Shown here one piece after another: positions 23,704 to 32,630 of a DNA stretch of 64,000 nucleotides (the stretch's first letter is position 1; every line of letters begins with the position of its first letter). The stretch spans positions 310,001-374,000 of the forward strand of contig JAVYML010000002.1 of assembly GCA_038736355.1 (NCBI GenBank), in the 5' to 3' direction. Under the pieces are notes generated by a model. The model saw only the letters and a list, made by a program, of their open reading frames with translations. It made no database searches and had not been told where the DNA came from. A program made the position numbers and the translations under genes. The stretch comes from Candidatus Hadarchaeales archaeon (GTDB taxonomy: Archaea; Hadarchaeota; Hadarchaeia; Hadarchaeales; WYZ-LMO6).

Positions 23704-23704
23704 A

Positions 23705-25492
23705 CTACATGATCCCGTAGTTGGGATCCTCCCGGCGTTTAATGGAGATGATTTCATCCAGAACTTCCTGCTCATCCCCGCTCAACAAGTCCCTCAATTC
23801 CCTCTGAAGCTTTAGGGCATGGTCTTTGGGAATATCCGTGAAGAGGATGTCCCCTTCCTTGATGTTCCTCCCCACCACCGCCTCGTCTATGGAGACGGCC
23901 AGCTCATCCCCCTTCCTGGCTTCCTCCACGCTCTTTTTCTCCTTCTGCATCTCTTTGATCCTTCCCACCGGTTTGCCGTCTTTCCTCATCACCGGATACT
24001 TCGGGCGGAGCACACCACCCAAGACGGAAATCCCTACGATGGCAGGATCACTCCTCCTGAACACATAACCTGGTTTGAGGGAGAACTTGGCTGGTCTGAT
24101 GAGTCCCTCCAACTTCTTCTCCCTCACCTCCCGTTGTTTGGCTTCTCTCCATTTGTCGAAGGCTTCCAAAAGCTCGTAAATGATGTTTCCTGAGAGGACG
24201 GTAATCCCGCTTTTCGAGGCCTCTTCTTCCGCATCGGGAAGAATGGAAACGTTGAAAGCCAACACCACTCCTAGGAGGGGATCGCTTTGAGCAACCGTGG
24301 AAGCTTCAACCACATCCCTTTTGGAAACCTCTCCTACATCCGCTTTCCTTATGGGTATTCCCTTTCCCCTCAGCTGTCCTTCCAGGGCTTCGAGTGAGCC
24401 CAGAGTATCCGCTTTGAGGACCACCCCGTTGATGTCCGAGGTTATCCTGATCCTCTTCATCTCTTCCTCCACTTCCTTCCAGAAATCCTGGACTTCGGAG
24501 GGTTCCTTAAGTACCTTGAAGGGAGTGCCAGCCACCACCCCTTCTAACTGGGTAGCAGAAACCCTCACACCGCTTGCGGCCGTCACACTCTTCACCCTCT
24601 CGAAACGCTCTTCCGGATCCCTTATCTCGTCCAAAGGCTTGGGCTTGAGGATGGCCTTCACCTTGGAAATCCTTACTCCCTCCTTTCCCACCACCGCTAG
24701 GAGGTCACCCACGGAAAGTTTGCCATCGTAGAGGATTACGTCCATCACCGTTCCCAGTCCCATCTCCTCCTTCACCTCCAGCACGGTGCCCTTTCCTGGG
24801 CCCGTTACTTCGATGGTGAGGGCTTCCCTGAGGAAGCGCTGTGCCAAACCAGCCAGGACCACCAAGAGCTCTGCCAGACCCTCCCCCGTTTTGGCACTGA
24901 GAGGAACGATGGAAACTTGTTTCCTGAAGTCCGAAACCCTGTCGAATCTCTCGGAGTCGAAACCCTGTTTGTGGAGCTCTCCCACCAGCTCGTAAACCTT
25001 TCGATCCAAGAGAGCCTGGGTTTCCGGGGTTTGTTTGCGCAAGGATTGGAGGAAGCTGTATTCTTTTGAGGACATCCAACCAGGGAGGAGATCGATCTTG
25101 TTTGCGGCTACCATGAAGGGTGTTTTGTAGGTCCTTAAGATTTGGAGGGATTCCACGGTTTGGGGCATGAAGCCTTCCTTTACATCCACCACTAGAACGG
25201 CCAGATCGGCCAGGCTTCCCCCCCTCTTCCTCAGGTTGGTGAAAGCTTCATGGCCAGGAGTATCCACGAAGAGCAAGCCCGGTACTGCCAGTTCTATGCC
25301 CATCCTTTTCATCAATTCCCCGCTGATTTTTTTGATGGCTTCCAGCGGTACTTCGGAAGCCCCTATCCACTGGGTAATCCTCCCAGGTTCCCTGGACGCC
25401 ACGGCGGTGCCCCTGATGGTATCTAGAAGGGTGGTCTTTCCATGATCCACGTGACCGAGGATGGCAACGATGGGGCATCTGAGGTTCTTCAT
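23705..25492 (-). CDS. infB: Translation initiation factor aIF5B (IF-2 type)
   Basis: A 595-residue translational GTPase that promotes ribosomal subunit joining. Its G motifs are GHVDHGKTTLLD (G1), DTPGHEAF (G3) and NKIDLL (G4). Domains II to IV follow, with an archaeal-type compact C-terminus. No intein occurs at the G1 loop, where inteins are frequent. It comes after L24e with a gap of about 50 nt and closes the L7Ae-S28e-L24e-aIF5B run. In most euryarchaea a nucleoside diphosphate kinase gene lies between L24e and this gene; it is absent here. Confidence 0.97.
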   Translation of the reverse strand: MKNLRCPIVAILGHVDHGKTTLLDTIRGTAVASREPGRITQWIGASEVPLEAIKKISGELMKRMGIELAVPGLLFVDTPGHEAFTNLRKRGGSLADLAVLVVDVKEGFMPQTVESLQILRTYKTPFMVAANKIDLLPGWMSSKEYSFLQSLRKQTPETQALLDRKVYELVGELHKQGFDSERFDRVSDFRKQVSIVPLSAKTGEGLAELLVVLAGLAQRFLREALTIEVTGPGKGTVLEVKEEMGLGTVMDVILYDGKLSVGDLLAVVGKEGVRISKVKAILKPKPLDEIRDPEERFERVKSVTAASGVRVSATQLEGVVAGTPFKVLKEPSEVQDFWKEVEEEMKRIRITSDINGVVLKADTLGSLEALEGQLRGKGIPIRKADVGEVSKRDVVEASTVAQSDPLLGVVLAFNVSILPDAEEEASKSGITVLSGNIIYELLEAFDKWREAKQREVREKKLEGLIRPAKFSLKPGYVFRRSDPAIVGISVLGGVLRPKYPVMRKDGKPVGRIKEMQKEKKSVEEARKGDELAVSIDEAVVGRNIKEGDILFTDIPKDHALKLQRELRDLLSGDEQEVLDEIISIKRREDPNYGIM

Positions 25493-25542
25493 CGATGGAT
25501 ACTTCCCTTTCTTCTATAAGGGGCTGCAGGTCCTAAGCAGGA

Positions 25543-25740
25543 TTATTTCTTGCCTCTAGCCTTTTCCTTCCTGTATTTCTCCGTCCATCGGGTCCTGTCC
25601 GCTCTCCTCCCCAATTTGAAGTTGCGTTCGCATTTGGAGGAACAGAAATAGAGGATGCTACCATCCTTTTTCACAAACATGGTTCCCGTGCCGGGAGCAA
25701 CCGAGCCCCCGCAAAAGGAACAGCGGAAGGTGGCGGGCAT
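25543..25740 (-). CDS. rpl24e: 50S ribosomal protein L24e
   Basis: A 65-residue zinc-ribbon ribosomal protein. FRCSFCGG and [10 protein letters not shown] provide the four-cysteine zinc site, followed by the basic tail [20 protein letters not shown]. Length is typical of archaeal L24e. It directly follows S28e: the S28e stop and this ATG are adjacent, which indicates translational coupling. Confidence 0.97.
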   Translation of the reverse strand: MPATFRCSFCGGSVAPGTGTMFVKKDGSILYFCSSKCERNFKLGRRADRTRWTEKYRKEKARGKK

Positions 25741-25959
25741 TTAGGGCACCTTTATTTCTTTGGCTTCTCTCTCCGTTTCCCTGAGCATGAGGATGTCTCC
25801 CACTTGTACCGGACCCCTCACGTTTCTGGTGAGGATCCTCCCCTTGTCGGGTCCCTCCAGCACCCTGACCCTCACCTGTTTGACCTCCCCCGTAACACCG
25901 GTCCTGCCCTTGATCTGCAGGACTTCGGCGGGATAACCTATTCTCTCTTCCTCAGGCAT
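25741..25959 (-). CDS. rps28e: 30S ribosomal protein S28e
   Basis: A 72-residue OB-fold ribosomal protein. The signature blocks are [45 protein letters not shown] and the C-terminal LRETEREA. It lies between L7Ae and L24e with almost no spacing. This is the conserved archaeal order for these three small ribosomal genes. Confidence 0.97.
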   Translation of the reverse strand: MPEEERIGYPAEVLQIKGRTGVTGEVKQVRVRVLEGPDKGRILTRNVRGPVQVGDILMLRETEREAKEIKVP

Positions 25960-25963
25960 TTTC

Positions 25964-26335
25964 TCATCGCTTCAGTTCTTTAAGCTTGGAAAGGATTTCC
26001 TTTATCAAAGGAGCTGCTTCCCCTTCCTCCACGATGGCAACGGCTGCCGAAGAGACCTCTATTCCAGAAGCGGCGCCTAACTCGGCTTTCTTGGGGACGT
26101 AGATGTAGGGAACACCCCTCTCCTCACACAGGGGGGGAAGATGGGCCACTACCTCGGGAGGATCCACATCCTCTGCTATCACTACCAGCTTGGCCTGCCT
26201 GCGTTCCACGGCCTTCACCGTTTCGTTTACCCCCTTCTTTATCTTCCCGGTTTTCCTGGCTTCCTCTACCGCATCGTAGACCTTCTCCGCTAGGTCCTTG
26301 GGCACTTCAAAGCGAACATAGGCTGGTTTTGCCAT
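25964..26335 (-). CDS. rpl7ae: 50S ribosomal protein L7Ae (kink-turn binding)
   Basis: A 123-residue protein that binds kink-turns in rRNA, C/D and H/ACA guide RNAs and RNase P RNA. The signature is [27 protein letters not shown], followed by [26 protein letters not shown]. It is first in the L7Ae-S28e-L24e-aIF5B operon. GGAGGGTGA lies just before the ATG, and a CTTAATAAT element 30-40 nt upstream is the likely promoter. Confidence 0.97.
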   Translation of the reverse strand: MAKPAYVRFEVPKDLAEKVYDAVEEARKTGKIKKGVNETVKAVERRQAKLVVIAEDVDPPEVVAHLPPLCEERGVPYIYVPKKAELGAASGIEVSSAAVAIVEEGEAAPLIKEILSKLKELKR

Positions 26336-26387
26336 GTTGTCACCCTCCGTTTTCCTTCATCAGGTCATATTATTAAGGGAGGTCGGT

Positions 26388-26969
26388 TTAAAAGCTATCC
26401 GGCTTTGGTTTTCCAAAGTATTTCAGAAAAAGGGGAGCCAGCTCTTCCGGTCCCCTGAGGATTTCCACTCCCTCCATCCTCCTCAGTCTCTCCACATTTT
26501 CCACATCCTCCTTCCTTATCCTGAGTCTCAGTTCCTCTCCACTGGGAAGTCTCGTCACCGTAAAACCCTCCTCCAGATCGCAGGGCATCACGCAAACTGG
26601 AACGGGGGGATAGACCTTCAAGGCCTGGAGGGCAGAGTTGGACAGGAGGGAGTCTCCTATTCCCACCGCTATTTTGGCCACCGTGTTGGAGGTGGCTGGG
26701 GCGATCAACAGGAAGCGGTAGGCTCCCCTCTGGAGGGCTCCAGCCAGAAAGGGTTTGTTGGGGCCCTCCTCCACCAACAGTTTTCCAAAAGTTTCCTCCA
26801 GTTCTCCCCAGAGGCCATACATCCTCACCACCTCCTCACCCGCCTTCGAGAGGAACACACGGATTTCCACCCTTCCTCCGTATTCCCTGGCAAGCCTTTT
26901 CATCTCCCCCACTATCTCCCTCAACCTGTCCCCGCTTCCCGTGATCCCCCATGCCACCCTCTCAACCAT
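26388..26969 (-). CDS. Archaeoflavoprotein AfpA/DmrX-like flavoprotein
   Basis: A 193-residue flavoprotein-fold protein. AWGITGSGDRLRE at the N-terminus, LLIAPATSNTVAKIAVGIGDSLLSN in the FMN-binding region, and VCVMPCDLEE match the archaeoflavoprotein family. Members transfer electrons from ferredoxin to iron-sulfur flavoproteins or reduce dihydromethanopterin. The adjacent upstream gene, overlapping by 8 nt, encodes an iron-sulfur flavoprotein, so a two-component redox pair is likely. The physiological acceptor is unknown. Confidence 0.85.
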   Translation of the reverse strand: MVERVAWGITGSGDRLREIVGEMKRLAREYGGRVEIRVFLSKAGEEVVRMYGLWGELEETFGKLLVEEGPNKPFLAGALQRGAYRFLLIAPATSNTVAKIAVGIGDSLLSNSALQALKVYPPVPVCVMPCDLEEGFTVTRLPSGEELRLRIRKEDVENVERLRRMEGVEILRGPEELAPLFLKYFGKPKPDSF

Positions 26970-27546
26970 ATCTCCTCAAGGCCTCCGCGAACCTCTTCAG
27001 GGTTTTTTCCAAGCTCTTCAGCCCTTCCTCCTCTCCTTCCACACCCCCCGGAAGATCCCTACTCCAGAAGGTGGCCCCCAAGTTGGCCCCTAAGGCCCCT
27101 CCGCTTATGGGGATCACACCGTTCAGGAGGTAGAAGGTATGGATTTGGAGGAGGGCGAGTTCCTGTCCCCCTATCCTGTCCCCTCCCACGGCTATGCCCA
27201 TTCCCACCTTTCCCCTCAGGGCATCGGGATGGGAAACCAGAAGGGCCCTAGTTCTATCCATCACCGTCTTCAGCTGTGCACTGCAACCACCGTTGTAAAC
27301 GGGCGTGGCGAGAATGAGTCCCTTGGCTTCCTGTAGATAGGGATAGAGCCCCTGCATGTCGTCTTCGAGGGCGCACTTCCCATGCTTGAGGCAGAAGTCG
27401 CAATGTCTGCAATAACCAAGCTCCTTCCCCCTCACGGTGAAGAAATGGGTGGAAAAACCCTTCTCCTCCAGCCATCCCAAAGCCCTGATCAGAACTTTCT
27501 CCGTGAAACCTTGTCTGGGGCTACCGCAGATACCCAGTACCAGCAT
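26962..27546 (-). CDS. Iron-sulfur flavoprotein (Isf family)
   Basis: A 194-residue flavodoxin-like protein. The FMN phosphate loop is CGSPRQGFTEK, and ATPVYNGGCSAQLKTVMDR is the FMN-ring region. The compact cysteine motif CRHCDFCLKHGKC (CX2CX2CX5C, residues about 45-60) binds the [4Fe-4S] cluster characteristic of methanogen Isf. Isf proteins reduce O2, peroxide or other acceptors using electrons from ferredoxin or an archaeoflavoprotein. The overlapping downstream gene is such an archaeoflavoprotein, which supports an electron-transfer pair for redox protection. It follows GluRS with a short gap. Confidence 0.9.
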   Translation of the reverse strand: MLVLGICGSPRQGFTEKVLIRALGWLEEKGFSTHFFTVRGKELGYCRHCDFCLKHGKCALEDDMQGLYPYLQEAKGLILATPVYNGGCSAQLKTVMDRTRALLVSHPDALRGKVGMGIAVGGDRIGGQELALLQIHTFYLLNGVIPISGGALGANLGATFWSRDLPGGVEGEEEGLKSLEKTLKRFAEALRRYG

Positions 27547-27552
27547 TTCTCC

Positions 27553-29244
27553 CTATCGGTGTCCGAAGACCACGGATATTTCCTTTCCGGTTTCTTCCAC
27601 CCTCACGAAGCCATAACGCTCGAACTGAAGGATCTCTCCCACCTTCACTCCTCTAAGCGCTGGTTCACCCCAACCTTCTTCCACCGTACCATCCGGTTTC
27701 AACACCTTCACCTTCACCGGATCTCCCGAGACCCACTGTACCTTGGGTATTCCAGGTAGGAGCTCCAGTCCCCGAAACTCGGCTTCGGGAGGGGAGAGGG
27801 AAAGGAGGGCAACGTTCATGAGGTCCTTTAACCTGAAGACCTCCCCTTCCTTCAGGTTCCGAAGGTCTTCGGGGGAGAGGAGGACCAGGAGACATCCTTC
27901 CCGGTAGAGGAGGGGAAGACGGCGCTTCCCCCTCTCGGGATGGGAGGGGTGGAGGGGCAGCTCCACCTCCTTGAGCTCTGGGGCATTCCTCACCTTTACC
28001 CAGACCCCGGAGGGTACGAAGAAGTACCTCAGGGCTAAATCGTCCACCAGCTTGCGGTTTTGGGCCTCTAAACTTTCCCAGCTGAGGGAAGAATCCACGG
28101 GTGTTAGACCCACCTCCAGGATAACCCTCCTCACGCTTTCGGGGAGGAAACCCCTCCTCCTCAGGGCGGAGAGGGTCCCCAGCCTCACATCGTCATATCC
28201 CTTCAGTTCCCCCCTCTCCACCGCCCTCACGATTTCGGTTTTGCTGAGCTTGCTTCCCGCGAGTGTGAGTCTGCCATACTGTACCACGGTGGGATATTCC
28301 CACCCGAGAAGCCTGAAAAGGAAGCGCTGTCTTTCCTCGTTGACTTCATGCTCCTTTCCCCTTATCACGTGGGTTATTCCCATTTCGTGATCGTCTATGG
28401 AAACCGAGAAGTTGTAGAGGGGCCAAACGCGGTACTTCCTTCCCACCCTTGGATGGGGAGCCTCCACCACCCTAAAGGCTGGCCAATCCCTCACGGCGGG
28501 ATTGGGGTGCTTGAGGTCTGTCTTCAGACGGAGCACCGCCTCTTCCTCCCCGTATCCTCCTTCCTTCATTCCCCTCCACCTCTCCAGCTGTTCTTGGGGA
28601 GGGAGCTCCCTGCATGGACAGGGGAGTCCCCTATCCCTCTTCTCCCTGAATTCCTCGGCCTTACAAGAGCATACGTAGGCCTTTCCTTCTTCCAAGAGTC
28701 TCTCCGCCATCCGGTAGTAGAGTTCAAGACGGTCGGATTGGTAAAATTCCTCATCCCATCTTATCCCAAGCCACTCCAGGTCCTCCTTTATCATCCCGTA
28801 CATCTCCTCCTTGGCATTGGCCGGGTTTGTGTCCTCGAACCTAAGGATGAACTTTCCCCCATACATGCGAGCATATTCGTAACTCAGGAGGGCCGCCCGC
28901 ACGTGGCCGAGATGGAGGGGTCCGTTGGGATTGGGGGCAAACCTCGTCACCACCCTTTCGTACTTTTCCACGTTGGGGAGATCGGGCAGTCCCTTCCTTC
29001 TTTCCCTTTTCTCCCTTACCGCCCTTCCCCCCAGTTCCTCCAGTCTCTTCCTCTGTTCTTCCGGAGAGAGGAGGTTGATTTCCGAAAGGATTTCCTCAAC
29101 CAGGGGTACGAGCTCCCTTAGCCTGTGGCGGAGGTCGGGAAACTCGCCCGCCACCCTCCTCAGGACGGGATCCAGCAGGGCCTTTCCGCCATGTTCGATG
29201 GCGTTCTCGAGGGCCAGCCGGAGAATCCTCTCCCTGAGCTCCAA
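27553..29244 (-). CDS. gltX: Glutamyl-tRNA synthetase (archaeal, GluRS/GlnRS type)
   Basis: A 563-residue class Ib synthetase. The HIGH-type motif is FAPNPNGPLHLGHVRAAL, the KMSKS equivalent is AGSKLSKTEI, and the C-terminal part is the beta-barrel anticodon-binding domain shared with GlnRS. An N-terminal helical extension of about 100 residues precedes the catalytic core, as is usual in archaea. It is probably non-discriminating, charging both tRNA-Glu and tRNA-Gln, but this cannot be read directly. The TTG start at 29244 follows the GGPP synthase stop by a few bases. It is the last gene of the prenyl/translation run. Confidence 0.96.
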   Translation of the reverse strand: MELRERILRLALENAIEHGGKALLDPVLRRVAGEFPDLRHRLRELVPLVEEILSEINLLSPEEQRKRLEELGGRAVREKRERRKGLPDLPNVEKYERVVTRFAPNPNGPLHLGHVRAALLSYEYARMYGGKFILRFEDTNPANAKEEMYGMIKEDLEWLGIRWDEEFYQSDRLELYYRMAERLLEEGKAYVCSCKAEEFREKRDRGLPCPCRELPPQEQLERWRGMKEGGYGEEEAVLRLKTDLKHPNPAVRDWPAFRVVEAPHPRVGRKYRVWPLYNFSVSIDDHEMGITHVIRGKEHEVNEERQRFLFRLLGWEYPTVVQYGRLTLAGSKLSKTEIVRAVERGELKGYDDVRLGTLSALRRRGFLPESVRRVILEVGLTPVDSSLSWESLEAQNRKLVDDLALRYFFVPSGVWVKVRNAPELKEVELPLHPSHPERGKRRLPLLYREGCLLVLLSPEDLRNLKEGEVFRLKDLMNVALLSLSPPEAEFRGLELLPGIPKVQWVSGDPVKVKVLKPDGTVEEGWGEPALRGVKVGEILQFERYGFVRVEETGKEISVVFGHR

Positions 29245-29249
29245 GGTCT

Positions 29250-30248
29250 CTACACTCTGCGCTCGATTACGAACTCCGTTAGCTCTTCTAAAAAGGTAAG
29301 AGCTTCCGATTCCCTGAAGCCACGCAGGAGCTTCCTAGCCTTCTCTGAAAACTCCAGTGCTCTCTTCCTCGTCCTTTCGAGGACTCCCCTTTCCTCCAGG
29401 AGGGAGATTACCTCTTTCACTTCTTCCTTCGTGGCGGAGGGATTTCCCAGAGTTCTCAGCAATTTCTTCCTCTCCTTACCCTTGAGTATCTCCAGGGCGA
29501 AGGAAATCACGAGGGTGCGCTTGCCCTCCACCAGGTCAGACCCCACGGGTTTACCCAGCTTATCCTCTTCACCCACCAGACCGAGGATGTCGTCCTGTAT
29601 TTGGAAGGCTATCCCCAAGTTTTCCCCATACTCTCCCAGCCTTTTTACCTGCAAGGGGGTACCTCCTCCCAAAAGGGCACCCGAGGCTGCAGAAGCCCGC
29701 ATGAGGGCACCCGTTTTCAGGGCAACCATTTCAAGATATTCTTCTTCCCTGAGGGTGGGGCGCTGGGAGAAGAGCATGTCCATTGCCTGTCCCCTACTCA
29801 GTTCGAAGCTGGCCCTGCTCACCATTTGAAAGAGGTCGGCGGCCTTCCTTCCTTCCAATCCCATCCTTCTCGCGTTCAGGGAGAGGGCCTCGAAGACTTT
29901 GGCGAAGAGGGCATCCCCGGCGAGGATGGCCATGGGCTCCCCCCATATCCTGTGGACGGTCTTCACCCCCCTGCGGAAGTCTGAATGGTCCATGATGTCA
30001 TCGTGGATGAGGGAGAAGGTATGGAGGAGCTCGAAGGCTGCCGCGGCCTCGAGAACCTCCTCTGCCCTTCCACCCACCACCTCACAGCAGGCTAGGGTGA
30101 GGCAGGGACGGAGCCTCTTTCCGCCTGCCCTTATCAGGTGTTTGGAGGCTTGGGTGAGGGGGAGGGGCTTGGTCCCAGCCGGGAGAAGCTTGTTCAGGGT
30201 CCTTTCCACCGCTGGAGTCCATTTGTTTATGTATTCCAGTACGTTCAT
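29250..30248 (-). CDS. idsA: Geranylgeranyl/farnesyl diphosphate synthase
   Basis: A 332-residue trans-prenyltransferase. The first aspartate-rich motif is LIHDDIMDHSDFRRG (DDxxD) and the second is FQIQDDILGLVGEE. KXXR-type residues (AGGKRLRPCL) are near the N-terminus. It makes the C20 (or C15) chains for archaeal ether lipids. The residues before the first motif (FELLHTFSLIHDD) influence chain length, but I cannot assign C15 or C20 safely. It overlaps RNase J by four bases and belongs to the fni-RNase J-idsA-gltX run. Confidence 0.95.
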   Translation of the reverse strand: MNVLEYINKWTPAVERTLNKLLPAGTKPLPLTQASKHLIRAGGKRLRPCLTLACCEVVGGRAEEVLEAAAAFELLHTFSLIHDDIMDHSDFRRGVKTVHRIWGEPMAILAGDALFAKVFEALSLNARRMGLEGRKAADLFQMVSRASFELSRGQAMDMLFSQRPTLREEEYLEMVALKTGALMRASAASGALLGGGTPLQVKRLGEYGENLGIAFQIQDDILGLVGEEDKLGKPVGSDLVEGKRTLVISFALEILKGKERKKLLRTLGNPSATKEEVKEVISLLEERGVLERTRKRALEFSEKARKLLRGFRESEALTFLEELTEFVIERRV

Positions 30249-31558
30249 TCTGCCAACCTCAGGGGACGTCCATTTTCTAGGAAGTGCAGACGGTCCTCTC
30301 CATACCCGAGTTCCCTTCCCAACTTCATCATGGCCTCGAGTTTCTCTGGGGTACCATGACAGGGGAGGAGGTGTTTGGGGGAAAGGGCACGAACGAATTC
30401 TGCCGTGTCCACGCGCGCCGCATGTCCTGAAACATGTACGTCCCTGTGGATTTTGACCCCGTAGACCATGAGTTTGGTCTCCAAGATGCTCCTGTTGTTC
30501 TGATTGATGGGATTGGGAATGACACTGGCGGAAAAAATGACGTGGTCCCCTTCCTGCAGGCGGAAAGGCAATCTCCCGTCCGCGATCTTGCTGAGTACGG
30601 AAGTGGGTTCTCCCTGATGACCCGTGCAGATCAAAACGTAATCTCCCCTGGAACCATTGGCCTTTTTGAGGAACTTCTTGATGGAGGAAGGAGTACCATA
30701 AACCTGGAGATCGGGGGGGAGATGGGCTAGGTTCAGTTCCATGGCAACGGAGAAGTAGTTCCTCATGGATCTTCCCACCAGGACGGGTATCCTTCCCAAT
30801 CCCTCGGAAATCTCCACGATGGATTTTATCCTTGCCAGATGGGAGGAAAAGGTGGTGACCAGAAGGGCCCTCCCTTCCCTGTTGGCCCTTTCCATGGTTT
30901 CTTCCAGCATTTCCCTCGCCTTCGCCTCACTCCCCGTGGGTCCCGGTTCATCCACCCTCACCGTTCCCACTAGGGCGGCCTCCAATTCCCCCACCCTCTT
31001 CTTGAGGCCCTCCAAGTCGGTCGGTGGGCCCAGCAAGGGGTTTTCATCGAGCTTGAAGTCAGTGGCGAAGAGAAGGGAGTGTTCCCCCTCCCTGAGGAGC
31101 ACGAAGAGGGTTTGGGGAATGCTGTGGTTGGCGTGGAGGAACTCCACTTCCAGATCCCCCATCTCCACCCTTTCCCCCGGTTTTACGGGTACCATTTCCG
31201 GTCTCTTCTTTCCCTCCTCCAGCACCAAGCGCCTCACCAGCTCCAACGTGAAGGGACTTCCGTAGATGGGGCAGCGGTAGAAGGGGGCCAGCTTACCTAC
31301 TGCCCCTATGTGGTCTAGGTGGCCGTGAGTGAGAAGGATGGCCTTCACCTCCTTCTTCCTCAGGGGACGGTCGTCGGGAATGGCGCTGATCTTCACCAGC
31401 TCCTCCAAACTCATCTTGGCCAGGTTGGCTTCTTCGAAGGCTTGGATGGCGTCCAACCTTACCCCCATGTCCACCACCACGTATCCGTTCCCGAAGCTCA
31501 CCGCCGTCATGTTTTTCCCCACTTCACCCAATCCTCCCAGGGGTAGTACCTCAAGCAC
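30245..31558 (-). CDS. Archaeal RNase J-type beta-CASP ribonuclease
   Basis: A 437-residue metallo-beta-lactamase/beta-CASP nuclease. The metal-binding HxHxDH motif is LLTHGHLDHIGAVG. LHANHSIPQT, FATDFKLDE and the CASP region (VLICTGHQGEPTSVLSKIADG) follow, ending in VSGHAARVD and LLPCHGTPEK. The layout matches archaeal 5'-3' exonucleases aRNase J. It sits between type 2 IPP isomerase and prenyl synthase, a frequent euryarchaeal arrangement whose functional logic is not known. It overlaps both neighbours by a few bases. Confidence 0.94.
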   Translation of the reverse strand: MLEVLPLGGLGEVGKNMTAVSFGNGYVVVDMGVRLDAIQAFEEANLAKMSLEELVKISAIPDDRPLRKKEVKAILLTHGHLDHIGAVGKLAPFYRCPIYGSPFTLELVRRLVLEEGKKRPEMVPVKPGERVEMGDLEVEFLHANHSIPQTLFVLLREGEHSLLFATDFKLDENPLLGPPTDLEGLKKRVGELEAALVGTVRVDEPGPTGSEAKAREMLEETMERANREGRALLVTTFSSHLARIKSIVEISEGLGRIPVLVGRSMRNYFSVAMELNLAHLPPDLQVYGTPSSIKKFLKKANGSRGDYVLICTGHQGEPTSVLSKIADGRLPFRLQEGDHVIFSASVIPNPINQNNRSILETKLMVYGVKIHRDVHVSGHAARVDTAEFVRALSPKHLLPCHGTPEKLEAMMKLGRELGYGEDRLHFLENGRPLRLAE

Positions 31559-32630
31559 TCTTCTCCCTCCTCTCGGGCTTCAGTCCCCTGGAGAGAAACC
31601 ATTCCCTCGTCCTCCCCGTCACCACGAAGGGAACCTTCTTGAGTTCCTTCACCGTCCGGCAACCGGTGAGGAACATGGCGATCCTCAGCTCTTTCAGGAA
31701 GTGCTCTATCCATCCCTCAGCCGCCTTCTTCCCCTTGGAGGCTGCCCTCAGGAGGGGCAAGGCCACCCCCACTAGGTCGGCCCCCAAGGCCAGGGCCTTG
31801 GCGGCATCGATGCCCGAACGTATCCCTCCACTGGCTATCACCGGTACCTTCACGGTTTTCGCCACCTCCGCCGTACAGACGGAGGTGGGTATCCCCCAAT
31901 CCCAGAAGCTCTGCCCCAGGGGAGCGGAGGTGGGGTCCCTGAGGGCCTCCACTCCCGCCCAAGAGGTCCCCCCGGCCCCGCTTACATCGATGGCCGCTGC
32001 CCCCGCCCTTTCCAGCATCCTTGCCACTTCTCCACTGATTCCCGCCCCCGTTTCCTTGACGATCACGGGCACCCCCACTCCAGCACATATCCTCCGGAGT
32101 TTGGCCAGTGCCCCCCTGTAGTCCGGTCTTCCTTCCCTTTGCACCACTTCCTGCAATGGGTTCAGGTGAATGGAGAGGGCATCGGCTCCTATCATCTCCA
32201 CGGCCCTTCTCGCCTCCTCCACCTCCCGCTCGGAGAATTGCGAAATTCCCAAGTTGGCCACCAGGAAGACCTTTGGAGCCACCTCCCTTACCCTGTAGGT
32301 ATCGGCCAGTGACTCCTCCTCCAGGGCTGCCCTCTGACTTCCCACCCCGAAGACGAGTCCCTTCTCCTCGGCAATGGAGGCCAGCAGGCGGTTGAGCTTT
32401 CCCCCTTCCTCATGTCCCCCGCTCATGGGAAGGATCATGAGGGGGGCCTCCAACCTCCTTCCCAGAAAGACGGTGTTCAACTGTACCTCTTCCGGTGAGA
32501 GTTCGGGAAGGGCCCGGTGAATCAGGAAGATGTCTTCGAATCCCGTGGTGTTCCAGATCATCTCCACCTCCTTCCTCAAGCAGATCTCCATGTGGGACTT
32601 CTTGCGTTCACTGGTGCTTCCCACGGTCAT
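31551..32630 (-). CDS. fni: Type 2 isopentenyl-diphosphate isomerase (FMN-dependent)
   Basis: About 359 residues, TIM barrel. It interconverts IPP and DMAPP using reduced FMN. Signatures include the N-terminal TSERKKSHMEICL, LPMSGGHEEGGKLNR, VKETGAGISGEVA, DVSGAGGTSWAGVE and the FMN-phosphate loop ASGGIRSGIDAAKALALGADLVG. The ATG at 32630 overlaps the IPK stop by four bases; longer frames upstream run through IPK in another frame and were rejected. It functions directly after isopentenyl phosphate kinase in the archaeal mevalonate route, matching their gene order. Confidence 0.95.
   Translation of the reverse strand: MTVGSTSERKKSHMEICLRKEVEMIWNTTGFEDIFLIHRALPELSPEEVQLNTVFLGRRLEAPLMILPMSGGHEEGGKLNRLLASIAEEKGLVFGVGSQRAALEEESLADTYRVREVAPKVFLVANLGISQFSEREVEEARRAVEMIGADALSIHLNPLQEVVQREGRPDYRGALAKLRRICAGVGVPVIVKETGAGISGEVARMLERAGAAAIDVSGAGGTSWAGVEALRDPTSAPLGQSFWDWGIPTSVCTAEVAKTVKVPVIASGGIRSGIDAAKALALGADLVGVALPLLRAASKGKKAAEGWIEHFLKELRIAMFLTGCRTVKELKKVPFVVTGRTREWFLSRGLKPERREKSA

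Noticed and set aside
26334-27251. Long plus-strand frame opposite the flavoprotein genes
   Set aside because: Pro/Ser/His-rich shadow of two well-supported minus-strand genes.
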